A stretch of DNA of 33,300 bases from Candidatus Fermentibacteraceae bacterium (GCA_016744855.1 JADGDO010000013.1:1-33300), one strand, 5' to 3'. Shown: positions 16,790-26,711, numbered from the stretch's first letter. A program made the numbers and translations. The notes: generated from the sequence alone by a model not told the origin.

Positions 16790-18616
16790 ATGGTCAGAAA
16801 AATTCCCTTGGAAGATTTTTTCCGTAAGCCCGAAAACGTGATGGTGCAACTCTCTCCTGATGGTGGGTATCTTGCCTGGCTAGCTCCATGGAAACACCGG
16901 ATGAATGTGTTTGTTAAGAATCTTGAAACTGATAAAGTTTTAAGGGTGACATCTGCATCAGAGCAGGATCTGAGGGGCTATGTGTGGTGTGGCGACAACT
17001 CAATAGTGTATGCGATGGATAAGGGGGGTGATGAGAATACCCGAATTTACGGTGTGAAGGCTGATGGGTCTGGATCGCTTGACTATACTCCCTTCGCTGG
17101 CGTTAAGTGCGGTATTATCGACCGTCTTGCAGATGATGATTCACATATTCTTTTTAGTATGAACAAGCGTGACAGAACACTGTTCGATGTATACAAGCTC
17201 AACGTCTTTTCAGGAGAGATGGTTCTTGTTGCCGAAAACCCCGGGAATGTTTCAAGCTGGGTTGCAGACCACACAGGTAGTATTCGGGTGGCGGCAACTG
17301 CCGACGGTCTTAACAGCGGTATTATTTATAGAGAGAATGAGTTAGAGGCTTGGAAAAAGGTGGCTTCGTACGATTTTAGAGAAAAAGCTGAGCCGCTCTT
17401 CTTCACACCCAACAACCAATCTATCTACGTTGCCTCCAATGTGGGCAGGGATAAAAAGGCTATTTTCAAGTATAATCTGACTGATGGTAAAGAAAGCACA
17501 CTCATTTTTGAGCATCCTGATGTGGATGTTTCTCGCTTACTCTACTCCAGAAAACTTGGAAAAGTGACAGGGGTTACATACACTACCAAGAAGAGAGTAT
17601 TCAAGCATTTTGACGATTCACGAGCCGCGATCCAGAAATTTGTTGATGAAAACCTGCCCGGTAACCACAATAGTCTTCTTTCCTTTGACAAGGAAGAAAC
17701 AAAGTGCATTATCCATTCCGGAAGTGACAGAAACAGGGGAAGCTATCACCTGCTTGATATAGAAAAATTGAAACTTGTAAAACTGTTCGATCTTTGCCCC
17801 TGGCTTAAGACAGAGGAAATGGCAGAGATGAAACCGATTTCCTACAAAGCACGGGACGGCTTTGTTATTCATGGCTATCTGACAGTTCCACAATCTGTTG
17901 AGCCTGGATTGCTGCCCATGGTGGTTCTTCCACACGGAGGTCCCTGGTCCCGTGATGGATGGGCATTTAAAGCACAGGTCCAGTTCCTGGCAAACAGAGG
18001 TTTTGCTGTTTTACAGATGAATTTCAGGGGATCCACCGGATACGGTAGAAAATTTCTTGAAGCAGGGTACGGGCAGTGGGGACTCTCCATGCAGGATGAC
18101 ATAACTGATGGGGTGAATTGGGCTATAGAAGCCGGTATTGCTGATGCTAAGCGCATAGCCATTTACGGAGTAAGTTACGGTGGTTATGCGGCGCTGATGG
18201 GAATTGTGAAAAACCCGGATTTGTATGCAGCTGCGGTTGATTATGTGGGTGTGTCAAATCTCTTTACTATTCTTGAAAATATGCCACCCTACTGGGAGTA
18301 CATGCGTGAAATGATGTACGAAAGAATTGGACATCCGGAAAAGGACAGAGAAAGACTTCAGAAAACCTCTCCTGCGCTGAACACCGATAAGATAAAAACG
18401 CCTCTGTTCATAGCACAGGGAGCCAATGACCCCAGAGTGAACAGGATAGAATCTGATCAAGTAGTTGAAGGTCTCAGAAAAAGAGGAATCCATGTTGAGT
18501 ACATGGTCAAGGATGATGAGGGACACAGTTTTGCCAAAGAAGAGAATCAGTTCGATTTTTATCGAGCGATGGAGAAATTCCTATACAGGCACCTTGGAAT
18601 GTCGGAGAGCACTTGA
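16790..18616 (+). CDS. S9-family (prolyl oligopeptidase-like) serine peptidase
   Basis: The 608-residue enzyme has an N-terminal beta-propeller (about 10-345, repeated strand segments such as LSPDGGYLAWLAPW) that gates the active site. A C-terminal alpha/beta hydrolase domain follows (about 350-605). The catalytic triad is visible: S462 in GVSYGGYAALM, D547 in GANDPRVNRIE and H579 in DEGHSFAKEEN. HGGPW (382-386) forms the oxyanion region. This pattern fits acylaminoacyl/dipeptidyl peptidases that release short peptides. There is no signal peptide, so it is probably cytosolic. The ATG at 16790 has AAAGG at 16776-16780. It stands alone, with 57 nt to the next gene, which could be cotranscribed. 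Confidence 0.93.
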   Translation: MVRKIPLEDFFRKPENVMVQLSPDGGYLAWLAPWKHRMNVFVKNLETDKVLRVTSASEQDLRGYVWCGDNSIVYAMDKGGDENTRIYGVKADGSGSLDYTPFAGVKCGIIDRLADDDSHILFSMNKRDRTLFDVYKLNVFSGEMVLVAENPGNVSSWVADHTGSIRVAATADGLNSGIIYRENELEAWKKVASYDFREKAEPLFFTPNNQSIYVASNVGRDKKAIFKYNLTDGKESTLIFEHPDVDVSRLLYSRKLGKVTGVTYTTKKRVFKHFDDSRAAIQKFVDENLPGNHNSLLSFDKEETKCIIHSGSDRNRGSYHLLDIEKLKLVKLFDLCPWLKTEEMAEMKPISYKARDGFVIHGYLTVPQSVEPGLLPMVVLPHGGPWSRDGWAFKAQVQFLANRGFAVLQMNFRGSTGYGRKFLEAGYGQWGLSMQDDITDGVNWAIEAGIADAKRIAIYGVSYGGYAALMGIVKNPDLYAAAVDYVGVSNLFTILENMPPYWEYMREMMYERIGHPEKDRERLQKTSPALNTDKIKTPLFIAQGANDPRVNRIESDQVVEGLRKRGIHVEYMVKDDEGHSFAKEENQFDFYRAMEKFLYRHLGMSEST

Positions 18617-18673
18617 GTTTTTATTGCTGGAAATGGTTTTAGTAAGCATCTGAAGCTTTTTAGAAGGAGACAA

Positions 18674-19819
18674 ATGAAAGGTCTTTTCAATCTGTTGCGG
18701 TTTGCTCTTCTGATAATCGCAGTTATCTGTTTTACCGCTGGATGCGGTGACTCTACTTCACAAGTCTCTGATGGACATACTTCCGGTACACAGGTGTACG
18801 AACTAGTTCCCCGACTGGTGCTTGGTGAGAATGAATTGGATGAGCATTATTCCCTTGGAGCTATTTCTGCAGTCCGCTTTCTTGATGACGGCAGGATAGC
18901 TGTGCTTGACCGGTTTGCTTATGGGGCTCGTATCTATTCTCCTACCGGTGAGTATCTACAAACAATAGGAGGGCAGGGAGATGGGCCTGGTGAATTCTGC
19001 AACCCAAGCTCCATGGCTGCTCTGAACGACAGGATTGTTATTGTTGATAAGTCTGCTTTCAGGGCAACTCTTTTCGATCAAGAGGGGAGATACATGGAAG
19101 AGTTAACCGATTCATGGTCATTCACCCCTCCCAGTTTTATTCACATGGTTTCAGATAGTTTTCTTGTTGGTGGAGTTACACACATGGATAGATCAGATGG
19201 TGTTTCCAGAATGAACTACATGGTGAATGTGATTAGTATAAACTTTGAGTGTGTTGACACATTGTATGAAAGTGCTTTCATCTATGAGCAGGGTAATGTT
19301 TCACAAATGCTTCAGATGACTCTCTTTTCAGCTTCACATACTACAGATGGTGAGGGAAACGTATTCGTTTCTGCTGCTTCGCCGGAAAACTATAGGATAG
19401 ATGGCTGGAATCATGCCGGCGAGAACTTTACAACTATTACCAGGGACTTTGATCCAGTTGAGAAATCTCCAGAAGAAATTGGAGTAGAAAGTGAAAGAAT
19501 ATCTCGATTGATCGAGGCTCGAAATCCTGGAGTGAGGCACACCTATACACCTATTCCATACAAGAACCAGATTTTACCCAATGGAGTTCATGCAGATGGT
19601 CTTAACAGACTCTGGGTACTCAGGGGATTGAGTGATCAGATAATATTCGATGTTTACTCGTACTCGGGGAATCTGTTGTTTTCTACCATTATGCTGGGGA
19701 TTGATCCCAATGAAATTCAGGAAGTACTCTGGTGGAGTATATCAGAACATGGTCTTGCAGTGTTTTCCCGTGATCCATGGGAGTCACCCCTGGTCTGGGT
19801 ATTTGATTTCCCTGAGTAG
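18674..19819 (+). CDS. Lipoprotein with 6-bladed NHL-type beta-propeller
   Basis: The 381-residue protein starts with a hydrophobic signal ending in TAGC (Cys at 24), a lipobox, so it is an envelope lipoprotein. The body resembles 6-bladed NHL/BF-type propellers. A blade-like unit reads LDDGRIAVLDRFAYGARIY, then GEYLQTIGGQGDGPGEF, and the next begins RIVIVDKSAFRATLFDQEGR; GDGPGEF is the characteristic loop. Later blades are more divergent. Such proteins bind peptides, glycans or ligands; no catalytic residues stand out. The ATG has AAGGAG 5-6 nt upstream. It lies just after the peptidase gene on the same strand, which may mean a shared transcript. Confidence 0.85.
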   Translation: MKGLFNLLRFALLIIAVICFTAGCGDSTSQVSDGHTSGTQVYELVPRLVLGENELDEHYSLGAISAVRFLDDGRIAVLDRFAYGARIYSPTGEYLQTIGGQGDGPGEFCNPSSMAALNDRIVIVDKSAFRATLFDQEGRYMEELTDSWSFTPPSFIHMVSDSFLVGGVTHMDRSDGVSRMNYMVNVISINFECVDTLYESAFIYEQGNVSQMLQMTLFSASHTTDGEGNVFVSAASPENYRIDGWNHAGENFTTITRDFDPVEKSPEEIGVESERISRLIEARNPGVRHTYTPIPYKNQILPNGVHADGLNRLWVLRGLSDQIIFDVYSYSGNLLFSTIMLGIDPNEIQEVLWWSISEHGLAVFSRDPWESPLVWVFDFPE

Positions 19820-19991
19820 TTTGGTTGTTAACCAAAAAGATTCATTGGCCTCTTACATTTTTCAAGGCTTTCTTACACCACTATCGCGGACTCTACTTAG
19901 AATCCATTTTTAACAGGATTAGTAATTAAGAAGTATAAATAGAAATGAGTACTATTGAAATATCATTTTACATCTTTATGAATACTTCCAC

Positions 19992-20570
19992 CTAAAAAAA
20001 CAATTCAGTACTGATTCCGAAGTGAGGACCTGTGAACGAGAAATCCTCTATAACTTTTGTGTTATTAATGAATCTGCTTACACTTAGTCTTCTATGATCA
20101 AGACCCAGATCAAGCCATATTGCTCCTATTTCAAATCTCCAGCCTAATCCAGCCAGGGCCAGGTACCTCGTTCCTGAAGCATTATCGAATGGTTTCGGTT
20201 CAGGAGGTTCGACGGTATCGCCATCTGCGAGTATTACGATGATATTTTCCGGCCAGGTTGCACACCATGATGCTCCCGCTGAAGTTTTGACAGCAAAACC
20301 TGTCTGCGGGTTACGAGTAAGCCATTCAACTTCTCCTCCAACACAGAATTGATTTCCTATGATTATCATTGAAGGAATAGGATAGGAGAGTTTTGCTCTG
20401 ATAAAGACATCGTTAAACACTCTTGGTCCTACGGCAAGGTAGAAACTCCATGGAGTGTGTGTGCCCTGCTCCCAGGCGAGAGGACTAATCTCGAACCCGG
20501 ATGAGACACTACCCCAAGGCAATGCAATAGCAGAACAGGATACAATAAGAACAATTGTAATGTACTTCAT
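19992..20570 (-). CDS. Predicted outer-membrane beta-barrel-like protein
   Basis: From the internal ATG at 20570 the product has 192 residues and begins with a signal peptide (MKYITIVLIVSCSAIALPWG). The frame is open to 20693, but the extra 41 residues are polar and would bury the signal. The mature part alternates hydrophobic and polar residues in strands ending in aromatic residues (SFYLAVGPRVF, YLALAGLGWRFEIGAIWLDL, FGISTELFF). The final Phe fits outer-membrane barrel proteins. No strong ribosome binding site precedes 20570. The specific function is unknown. It is convergent with the lipoprotein gene. Confidence 0.65.
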   Translation of the reverse strand: MKYITIVLIVSCSAIALPWGSVSSGFEISPLAWEQGTHTPWSFYLAVGPRVFNDVFIRAKLSYPIPSMIIIGNQFCVGGEVEWLTRNPQTGFAVKTSAGASWCATWPENIIVILADGDTVEPPEPKPFDNASGTRYLALAGLGWRFEIGAIWLDLGLDHRRLSVSRFINNTKVIEDFSFTGPHFGISTELFF

Positions 20571-20902
20571 TGTACGATTATAATCTTTGAAGAACCGACC
20601 GCAAACAGAAAACTGCACTGCTTTTGTGAACTTGAAGACAGACTTCGAGGATCTGGTGGCATTCTCATCTCTGAGAAAGTCAGATTGACACAAGAGGTTA
20701 GGCTACATATTGTTACTAGCAAGGCAATTTTATTTTTCCCGCTGAATTGTTGTTAGTGTCTTTGTTCGAACTAAAAACGGAATATCTATACTTGCCAATG
20801 ATAGTTTTCGATGATCGAAAATATCAGAATAGTATTGAAGTTTAGCTTGATTGTGGAAGTTGAAGGTGGATTTGATTTTGAAATACGCTGGAAGGAATTA
20901 CA

Positions 20903-21844
20903 ATGCGAGTAGCTCTCGGTGTCACTGTTGTTCTGTTTGCTTTTTCACTGGCTTTCAGTGCTAAGGAACTTGTTGGGTTTGAACCAAGGTCTCTCCAGCC
21001 AGAAACATGGTCAGGTTCTGCAGGCAAAGGGGCTGATATTCTATTTGTTTTCCTTGCGTATGATGATTTTAACCCAGATACAGTTTACGCCTGCGGTGAC
21101 CTCTACTGGAATCCGGACTTTCAACAAAGCGGTACTGGATGGTCTCTTAACTCAGTAGCTGGTTCCTGGGCCGAACCCTCTGGAACTCCCTATCACTGGT
21201 ACGGTGGCCTGGGTTCTGCAATGAGTTCTCTTGGCTACTCTTGGGAATGGTTTCCCGGTTACACAGGAAGATCCGGGCAGGTCATTCCAGACGCGGGAAC
21301 ACTTGCTGATTACAGCTGTGTTTTCATACTGACTTTCGATGCCTATCGTTCTGCCAGTGTTCTTTCAACTTCGACAAGATCAGTTCTTGATACCTATATG
21401 AGCAGTGGAGGCCACGTCGTACTTATCGGTCAGGATGCAGCCTACAGCGGCGTACCCGAGGTATGGCTGGATACATGGTTCAACTCCGGCACTATTCAGG
21501 GGGATGTGTCTACTGGAACAAGTCCTCTTTATGCAAATGGTATGTCCAGCTCATTTACTCTCGGATGGGCGGGAACCGCCTTGATAGAAAACTTTAGCTC
21601 AGGAGCAGGAGGTCATTCTGAAGGGCAGTGGTGGGCAGATGATCTAAGTGGAAATGGCTGTATAGTTAATGGTTCCTATGTGTACGCTTCAGCCAGTGAA
21701 CTCTATGGCAACATCTTCTCCACTCATGAATTCGAGTGCTGCAGCCCATCAGAGGTTGAATCGATATGTGAATTGATAACAGATTGGATACAGCTAACAT
21801 CACTTGAAAGGCATTCCTGGGGTGATATCAAAACGCTGTTTTAA
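20903..21844 (+). CDS. Secreted protein of unknown function
   Basis: I do not recognise the family. The 313-residue protein has a signal peptide (MRVALGVTVVLFAFSLAFSA) and is Ser/Gly/Trp-rich afterwards, typical of exported proteins in this lineage. A segment DILFVFLAYDDF, a later YSCVFILTFDAY, and GGHVVLIGQDAAYSGVP resemble the alternating strands of a Rossmann-like or glutamine-amidotransferase-like fold, but no catalytic triad is clear. There are paired cysteines near the C-terminus (FECCSP). It has no sorting domain. AAGGA lies upstream of the ATG. It is divergent from the barrel-like gene, with a ~330-nt AT-rich gap between them in which I see no further gene. Confidence 0.7.
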   Translation: MRVALGVTVVLFAFSLAFSAKELVGFEPRSLQPETWSGSAGKGADILFVFLAYDDFNPDTVYACGDLYWNPDFQQSGTGWSLNSVAGSWAEPSGTPYHWYGGLGSAMSSLGYSWEWFPGYTGRSGQVIPDAGTLADYSCVFILTFDAYRSASVLSTSTRSVLDTYMSSGGHVVLIGQDAAYSGVPEVWLDTWFNSGTIQGDVSTGTSPLYANGMSSSFTLGWAGTALIENFSSGAGGHSEGQWWADDLSGNGCIVNGSYVYASASELYGNIFSTHEFECCSPSEVESICELITDWIQLTSLERHSWGDIKTLF

Positions 21845-22025
21845 CCATGAAGTACCAGATGGCGGGCTGTTTCTGAAGTGTTCTTTAAGTATGCTTCAGC
21901 GTATTTTAGAATATTGCAGATGTTAAAGTAAGAACACTCTTCTGCAGGCTTGCTGATATGGATCAGATGGCATTGTGTGCTGGAAGGGTCTATTTTTCCC
22001 TGCTTATGCAGGAAAGGTGGCGATT

Positions 22026-23555
22026 GTGAAGCAGCAAGGTTTTGTTCCCCCGTATCTTTTCGTTTTTGTTACAGGTGCAGCAGTTATGGCGACTGAGATG
22101 TGCGCCTCCAGGTTTATTGCTCCCTGGTTCGGTAGCTCGATGATTGTGTGGTCGGTTTTAATTTCTGTTGTAATGGCTGCCATGTCATTGGGATACTGGT
22201 ATGGTGGCAGACTTGCCGACAAGAAACCCAGCTGGGATATCCTTTATATGCTGCCGGTAATAACCGGAGTTTTCATCTCACTGATACCTTTTGCTGGAAG
22301 GCTTCTCTTTACGGGACTTTCGGCAGGCATCAGGGGAACCCCTGTGAACATCATAGTGCTCGCTTTCATTGGAATCCTGGTGGTTTTTGTGCCCCCAGTC
22401 TTCGTTCTTGCCATGGTCAGTCCGTTCATGGTGAAGCTGCTCGCACGGTCCGAAAATACTGGAAGAATTACCGGTTCACTTTATGCCATGTCTACCCTAG
22501 GTTCCATAGTTGGTACACTCATTCCATCTCTGGTTACAATTCCACTGCTTGGCACAAAGGAGACAATGTTCCTCGCTGCTGGAATTCTCATTCTGCTGGG
22601 TTGTTCGGGTCTTATCGGAAGAAAGAAACTTAAGCTTACCTTTTTCCTTTTACTGCTACCAGCCGGAGGGTGGTTTCTCACCGGAAGTGCGATCCGAAAT
22701 GTTAGTGATGTGGTGCACGAAGAGGAGAGCATCTACCAGTATCTGCAGGTACAAGTGCGTGAGAATGGTTCAACTTACCTCATAAGCAATGAGGGAGGGG
22801 CGATGCAGTCTATTGCACGACTGAATGACAGACTGGATCCAGCCTCGACTTACTATGAGAGTTACCTGCTACTACCCTACATGCTGGAGAGACCTGATTC
22901 CGCCCGTGTTCTTGTGGTGGGTTCAGGTGCGGGAACAATACCTCACTTATTGGCAGTTCATGTAAGACCTTTCCTTCAGGGACTCGAAACCCATTCAGTT
23001 GAGATTGACCGCCGAACAACGGAACTTGGATACGAGTGGTTTGGGTCGACACCGGAGGATGGCGAGGTTTTCACGGCAGATGGAAGGATGTACCTTGGAG
23101 TAACCTCCGAAATGTACGATGTGATAGTTACGGATACTTACAGCAACCAGATTTACATTCCATTCCATATGACCACTCAGGAATACTTTACTTCGGTGAG
23201 AGAGCATCTTAATCCCGGTGGGATTCTGGCTATGAATGTGAACTGCCTCGATGAAGACTCTGAGATATTGCAGTCTATAGGAAGGACTGCTGCCTCAGTC
23301 TTCTCCGAAGTCTACATTTCAGAACCCGGTACAAAATGGAACTTCATGATAATTGCTTCTGATTCTTTGATTTCAGTTCCAGATGCAAGTTCTGTTCCCA
23401 ATTGGAACTCTGCGCTCGACTACACTGCCTTACTCATGCAGAATGAATTCCGACCCTTCTCTCCAGAGAGTGGAATGCTCCTGACAGACAACAGGGCTCC
23501 AGTGGAATTCATGACGGACAGAATGATAGTTAGCGAGGCCTCCGGTTCCATCTGA
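22026..23555 (+). CDS. Fused membrane/spermidine synthase-like protein
   Basis: From a GTG at 22026 the protein has 509 residues. The N-terminal half holds about seven hydrophobic segments (for example YLFVFVTGAAVMATEM, FIGILVVFVPPVFVLAMVS and FLAAGILILLGCSGLIG). The C-terminal half is a spermidine-synthase-like methyltransferase fold: RVLVVGSGAGTIPHLL (glycine loop), SVEIDRRT (acidic residue at the end of strand 2), FTADGRMY and YDVIVTDTY. This layout matches the fused MFS/spermidine synthase group, whose substrate is usually unproven. GTG 22026 is preferred because AAAGGTGG lies upstream; a GTG at 21975 would add a polar leader. Polyamine synthesis is possible, but no decarboxylase gene is nearby. 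Confidence 0.8.
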   Translation: MKQQGFVPPYLFVFVTGAAVMATEMCASRFIAPWFGSSMIVWSVLISVVMAAMSLGYWYGGRLADKKPSWDILYMLPVITGVFISLIPFAGRLLFTGLSAGIRGTPVNIIVLAFIGILVVFVPPVFVLAMVSPFMVKLLARSENTGRITGSLYAMSTLGSIVGTLIPSLVTIPLLGTKETMFLAAGILILLGCSGLIGRKKLKLTFFLLLLPAGGWFLTGSAIRNVSDVVHEEESIYQYLQVQVRENGSTYLISNEGGAMQSIARLNDRLDPASTYYESYLLLPYMLERPDSARVLVVGSGAGTIPHLLAVHVRPFLQGLETHSVEIDRRTTELGYEWFGSTPEDGEVFTADGRMYLGVTSEMYDVIVTDTYSNQIYIPFHMTTQEYFTSVREHLNPGGILAMNVNCLDEDSEILQSIGRTAASVFSEVYISEPGTKWNFMIIASDSLISVPDASSVPNWNSALDYTALLMQNEFRPFSPESGMLLTDNRAPVEFMTDRMIVSEASGSI

Positions 23556-23856
23556 TTGTTATCTGAACTACCTTAATTGCCTTCAGGTTGACTTTGGCAA
23601 TTGTTTGAGCTCTGAAACTCATACACTGGATTACCTGCTCTTCCTCTGTTCTGATATATCAAAACCATTTTATTCAAGTGGACAGATTTCTCAGTGAACT
23701 GGGTTAGTAGAGCGCTTGTATATAGATCACTAGAAACTCTTATCTTTGCATATCTGAATGATTTCAGTAAGTTCAGACAGTATGTCGTGACTGTTTTTGG
23801 GTTTGAGCGGATTATTAGTTCAATATTCGAGATGAAGAACGAGCAAAGGAGTTGAA
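23556..23856. other. Intergenic region with a weak hairpin
   Basis: About 300 nt without a gene. AATTGCC (23575-23581) and GGCAATT (23596-23602) could form a 7-bp stem, but no T-run follows, so it is a poor terminator. The rest is AT-rich and probably contains the promoter of the next gene. Confidence 0.5.
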
Positions 23857-24288
23857 ATGAAAGAAGAAACCACCTCTCTCCAGAAAGAAGCTTGGGATTA
23901 TCTTAAGCCAACGCAAATGATCGATCTAGCAACCTGGGATGGAGAATACCCGAGGCTTCGGCCAGTTAGTCTCATCTTTGATCAGGGCAGGTTCTGGTTC
24001 TGTACAGGCTCGAATGATGCGAAGGTCAGTCAGATGGAGAATTACCCCGTATTCGAGTTTTCACTTTTGCTTGAGAATGGTGATTCTCGAGGCACTCTCC
24101 GGTGTGCTGGAGCAACAGAAATCGTTGCAAACATGGAAACGAAGAAAACCATGGCAGGAAGAATTCCATTTTTTAGTGACTACTGGGATACACCAGATGA
24201 CCCGACCTTTTGCCTGGTAGAACTCCTGGTAAAACAGGTGGAGCTCATGCCTCCCGGGGAGATGCTGTCAAAGAAATTCAAAGTATAG
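23857..24288 (+). CDS. Pyridoxamine-phosphate-oxidase-like FMN-binding protein
   Basis: The 143-residue protein fits the PNPOx-like split-barrel family. The N-terminal helix is followed by MIDLATWDGEYPRLRPVSLI, then GRFWFCTGSNDAKVSQME (the strand and loop that usually contact FMN phosphate), then FEFSLLLENG and a C-terminal strand CLVELLVKQVELM. Members bind FMN, F420 or heme and act as small reductases; the true vitamin B6 oxidase is longer. The ATG has AAAGGAG with good spacing. It is monocistronic as far as can be seen. Confidence 0.82.
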   Translation: MKEETTSLQKEAWDYLKPTQMIDLATWDGEYPRLRPVSLIFDQGRFWFCTGSNDAKVSQMENYPVFEFSLLLENGDSRGTLRCAGATEIVANMETKKTMAGRIPFFSDYWDTPDDPTFCLVELLVKQVELMPPGEMLSKKFKV

Positions 24289-24512
24289 ATATTATTCTTT
24301 TTCTGGCGATCTTATTCAACTCTAAAAAAAGCTAAGGCACAGGTGAATGGTCCTAATTACGTTGGCATATCACCTAATTATCTGGAACACCATGAAGGAT
24401 TAAGGGTATAGATGTCAAATAGGAATATTCACACAATAAACGAAATTGATAATTGATCAAGTGAAGTTAGCCAGGTATAAGGCTTTTTTTGTTGTTACAA
24501 GAAGGAGAATAG

Positions 24513-25076
24513 ATGTCTAAATATGGGTGGATACTCGGAGCTTTGACAGTATGCCTCGTTGTTCAGGGATGCTCCCCGACTGATCCTGATCCGGCTTTAG
24601 AATCATATTCCAGGTCCGCGGAAGAGGTAATCGAGCAGTTTACTTCTGCATACAACAACAAAGATATGGATGAGTATGCGGACTGTCTTTCAGACGACTT
24701 TGTGTTCAAGGTGCATTTGGCTGAATGTTGGGGACCAAGTCCAAGCTATCCGGATTCTGAATGGTACCTTCCCACTGAGCTCTTGTATACCGAGGCTCTC
24801 TTTGCAGCCCCGGAATCTATATCTCTTGAAATGGAAATTCTTACCATAGAACCTTATGAGCCTCTTACAAACAGTGTTGCGGTTGAGTGTGAGTTCTCGC
24901 TGAAAGTATTCCTAACCCCGACAATGGGTTACCTCGCAACGGGAGATGTTGAATTCCAAGTTGAGGAAACTTCTACGGATGTTTGGTTTATCAGGGAATG
25001 GGAGGACATTTCTGAAACCAAGTCGAAGGAACGAGTAACCTGGTCAAGAGTTAAATGGATCTTTTACGAGGAATAA
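24513..25076 (+). CDS. Lipoprotein with NTF2/SnoaL-like domain
   Basis: The 187-residue protein has a lipoprotein signal ending VQGC (Cys 20). After a short linker comes AEEVIEQFTSAYNNKDMDEY followed by LSDDFVFKVH. This helix-then-hot-dog-cone start is typical of NTF2-like (SnoaL/DUF4440-type) domains. It ends in strands with ECEFSLKVFL and FIREWEDIS. The fold often makes small binding pockets or simple dimers, so a specific activity cannot be claimed. A GAAGGAG site precedes the ATG. A weak AGCC/GGCT hairpin followed by a T-run lies upstream at about 24469-24488. Confidence 0.75.
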   Translation: MSKYGWILGALTVCLVVQGCSPTDPDPALESYSRSAEEVIEQFTSAYNNKDMDEYADCLSDDFVFKVHLAECWGPSPSYPDSEWYLPTELLYTEALFAAPESISLEMEILTIEPYEPLTNSVAVECEFSLKVFLTPTMGYLATGDVEFQVEETSTDVWFIREWEDISETKSKERVTWSRVKWIFYEE

Positions 25077-25269
25077 CTCTGTAGCTCATATGCGAGATCC
25101 CAGAACCAAAATTGTCCATCCCGAGTGAAAACATGGAATTACCAACATCTACATGTATTTGCCTCTTCTGAGCCCCCTTATTCATGGGCAAAGTGGCATA
25201 TCTCCCTTGACTTAATGCAGCCTTTGAATGAGGATAAAGCTAGGGTATCCTAACAGAAAGGCGGAACAT

Positions 25270-26685
25270 ATGAAGTTTTTATTTGTTGTTGTGTTATTAG
25301 TCGGAATATCGCTAGGGAATGTGGACATACTGGTCCCATGCTCCGGAACCGTACCGATTGTGGGGTGGACTCAGGGGAACGAGTCGTATCTGATGTACTG
25401 TGAGGAAACGGCAGAGCCAATGAATATTGGTAGCTCCTACAGTGATATGTTTCTTTCTCTGCATGAGGCTTCAGGTCTTGATCCAGTTCTTATGGTGATA
25501 AGTGGTATGCTGACATCCTGGGATGAATCTGTAGTACTCAGAACAATAAACTTTTCGGATTTATCTGAAGTGGTTTATCGTGAGTTGAGTTCTGATGAGT
25601 TTTCACCTCCTCCGGGTTACTGCTCCTGGTTGAAATCACCAATACTTCCCAGGTATACCTCTAGTGATGAAGACAGACATGCCTTCATCGTAATGAACAC
25701 AGGATATACTGATGCTCTGGTACAGGATGAAGTTTGGATGACGACAGCTCCCGTTGACCCATGGTCGGCTGAGCTTATCGATCCTTCCGAAACAATTGCC
25801 TGGAATGCCTCCCCTTATATCCATGATGTTACTCTTTCAGGTCAGATACCCAGCGGTACTCTGCCTATGTTCTCACCCGGATCGGGGTACTCATGGGTTG
25901 AAATGGGGTACGATTATCATGGAGTATGCAGCTTCATTGAAGACGGTACATTGGGATGCGAAGATATTTATACGATTAATGAAGATGATCCGGATGTTAC
26001 TCCAGCAGTTCTATGCTCTGGGTATGGTCAAAGCGATCAACTTGCTTTGTGGAATGATGCAGAGGGGACTGTCTGGTCGGCGAATTTCACAACATCTCCA
26101 TCTGAACCGGTAAACTCGATTTTACCTCTGAGTCATATTGAGCTGCCGTTCGCTTCAGCCATGACCAAAACCAGAGAAGATGAGGGAATAGTACTGGTCT
26201 GGTATGATGGATCTAACATCATGCTGAAGTATCGGGACAGCGACTGGAATGATTATTCTCATGTTATTGAATCGGTAAGCTCTCTTGCTCCGGGGAACCT
26301 TGCAGTCTGCAGTGATACAGATGGATACTGGGTGGCTTGGAAGAATCCTACAAAAACTGTGGCCGAGTACAGGTTCATTTCCCGAGACACGGTAACCGGA
26401 ATCGAGGGATCAGGAACTGAAGTCGCTCAGGGAATTGAGATCTTCCTGGTGAACAATCCTGTACAGAGCTTTGCTTCATACTCGATTTCTTTGCCTGTTG
26501 ATGGCCACTATAGCCTGCAGCTGTATGATCTGACCGGGCGCAATCTTGAAGAGGTATCATCCGGTTTTGAAAGAAGCGGCGAAGGCATTCTCGATATGTC
26601 AGCTTATCCTTCAGGGGTTTACAGCCTAGTGCTTGAATCCGGAAACGGAGTTTCAGCTGTACGTATGCTGAAAATAGCTAACTAA
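25270..26685 (+). CDS. Secreted protein with C-terminal sorting domain
   Basis: From ATG 25270 the product has 471 residues and a signal peptide (MKFLFVVVLLVGISLGN). An in-frame ATG 42 nt upstream is rejected because AGAAAGG sits just ahead of 25270 and the extra residues are polar. The long middle region has Asp/Trp-rich strand motifs without a known domain name. The last ~75 residues (NNPVQSFASYSISLPVDGHY, LQLYDLTGRNLEE, YPSGVYSLVLESG) match a type IX secretion type-A sorting domain, like the protein at 107-1441. Surface anchoring or release is inferred from that. A strong terminator follows 26 nt after the stop. Confidence 0.82.
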   Translation: MKFLFVVVLLVGISLGNVDILVPCSGTVPIVGWTQGNESYLMYCEETAEPMNIGSSYSDMFLSLHEASGLDPVLMVISGMLTSWDESVVLRTINFSDLSEVVYRELSSDEFSPPPGYCSWLKSPILPRYTSSDEDRHAFIVMNTGYTDALVQDEVWMTTAPVDPWSAELIDPSETIAWNASPYIHDVTLSGQIPSGTLPMFSPGSGYSWVEMGYDYHGVCSFIEDGTLGCEDIYTINEDDPDVTPAVLCSGYGQSDQLALWNDAEGTVWSANFTTSPSEPVNSILPLSHIELPFASAMTKTREDEGIVLVWYDGSNIMLKYRDSDWNDYSHVIESVSSLAPGNLAVCSDTDGYWVAWKNPTKTVAEYRFISRDTVTGIEGSGTEVAQGIEIFLVNNPVQSFASYSISLPVDGHYSLQLYDLTGRNLEEVSSGFERSGEGILDMSAYPSGVYSLVLESGNGVSAVRMLKIAN

Positions 26686-26711
26686 GACTTCTAAATATCT
26701 GATACCAGAAG

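Noticed and set aside
19820-19836. TTTGGTT/AACCAAA hairpin after the NHL lipoprotein
   Set aside because: The loop is only 3 nt and no T-run follows, so it is weak evidence for a terminator.
24469-24488. AGCC/GGCT stem followed by a T-run upstream of the NTF2-like lipoprotein
   Set aside because: The stem is only 4-5 bp; it could be chance, so it is not listed as a terminator.
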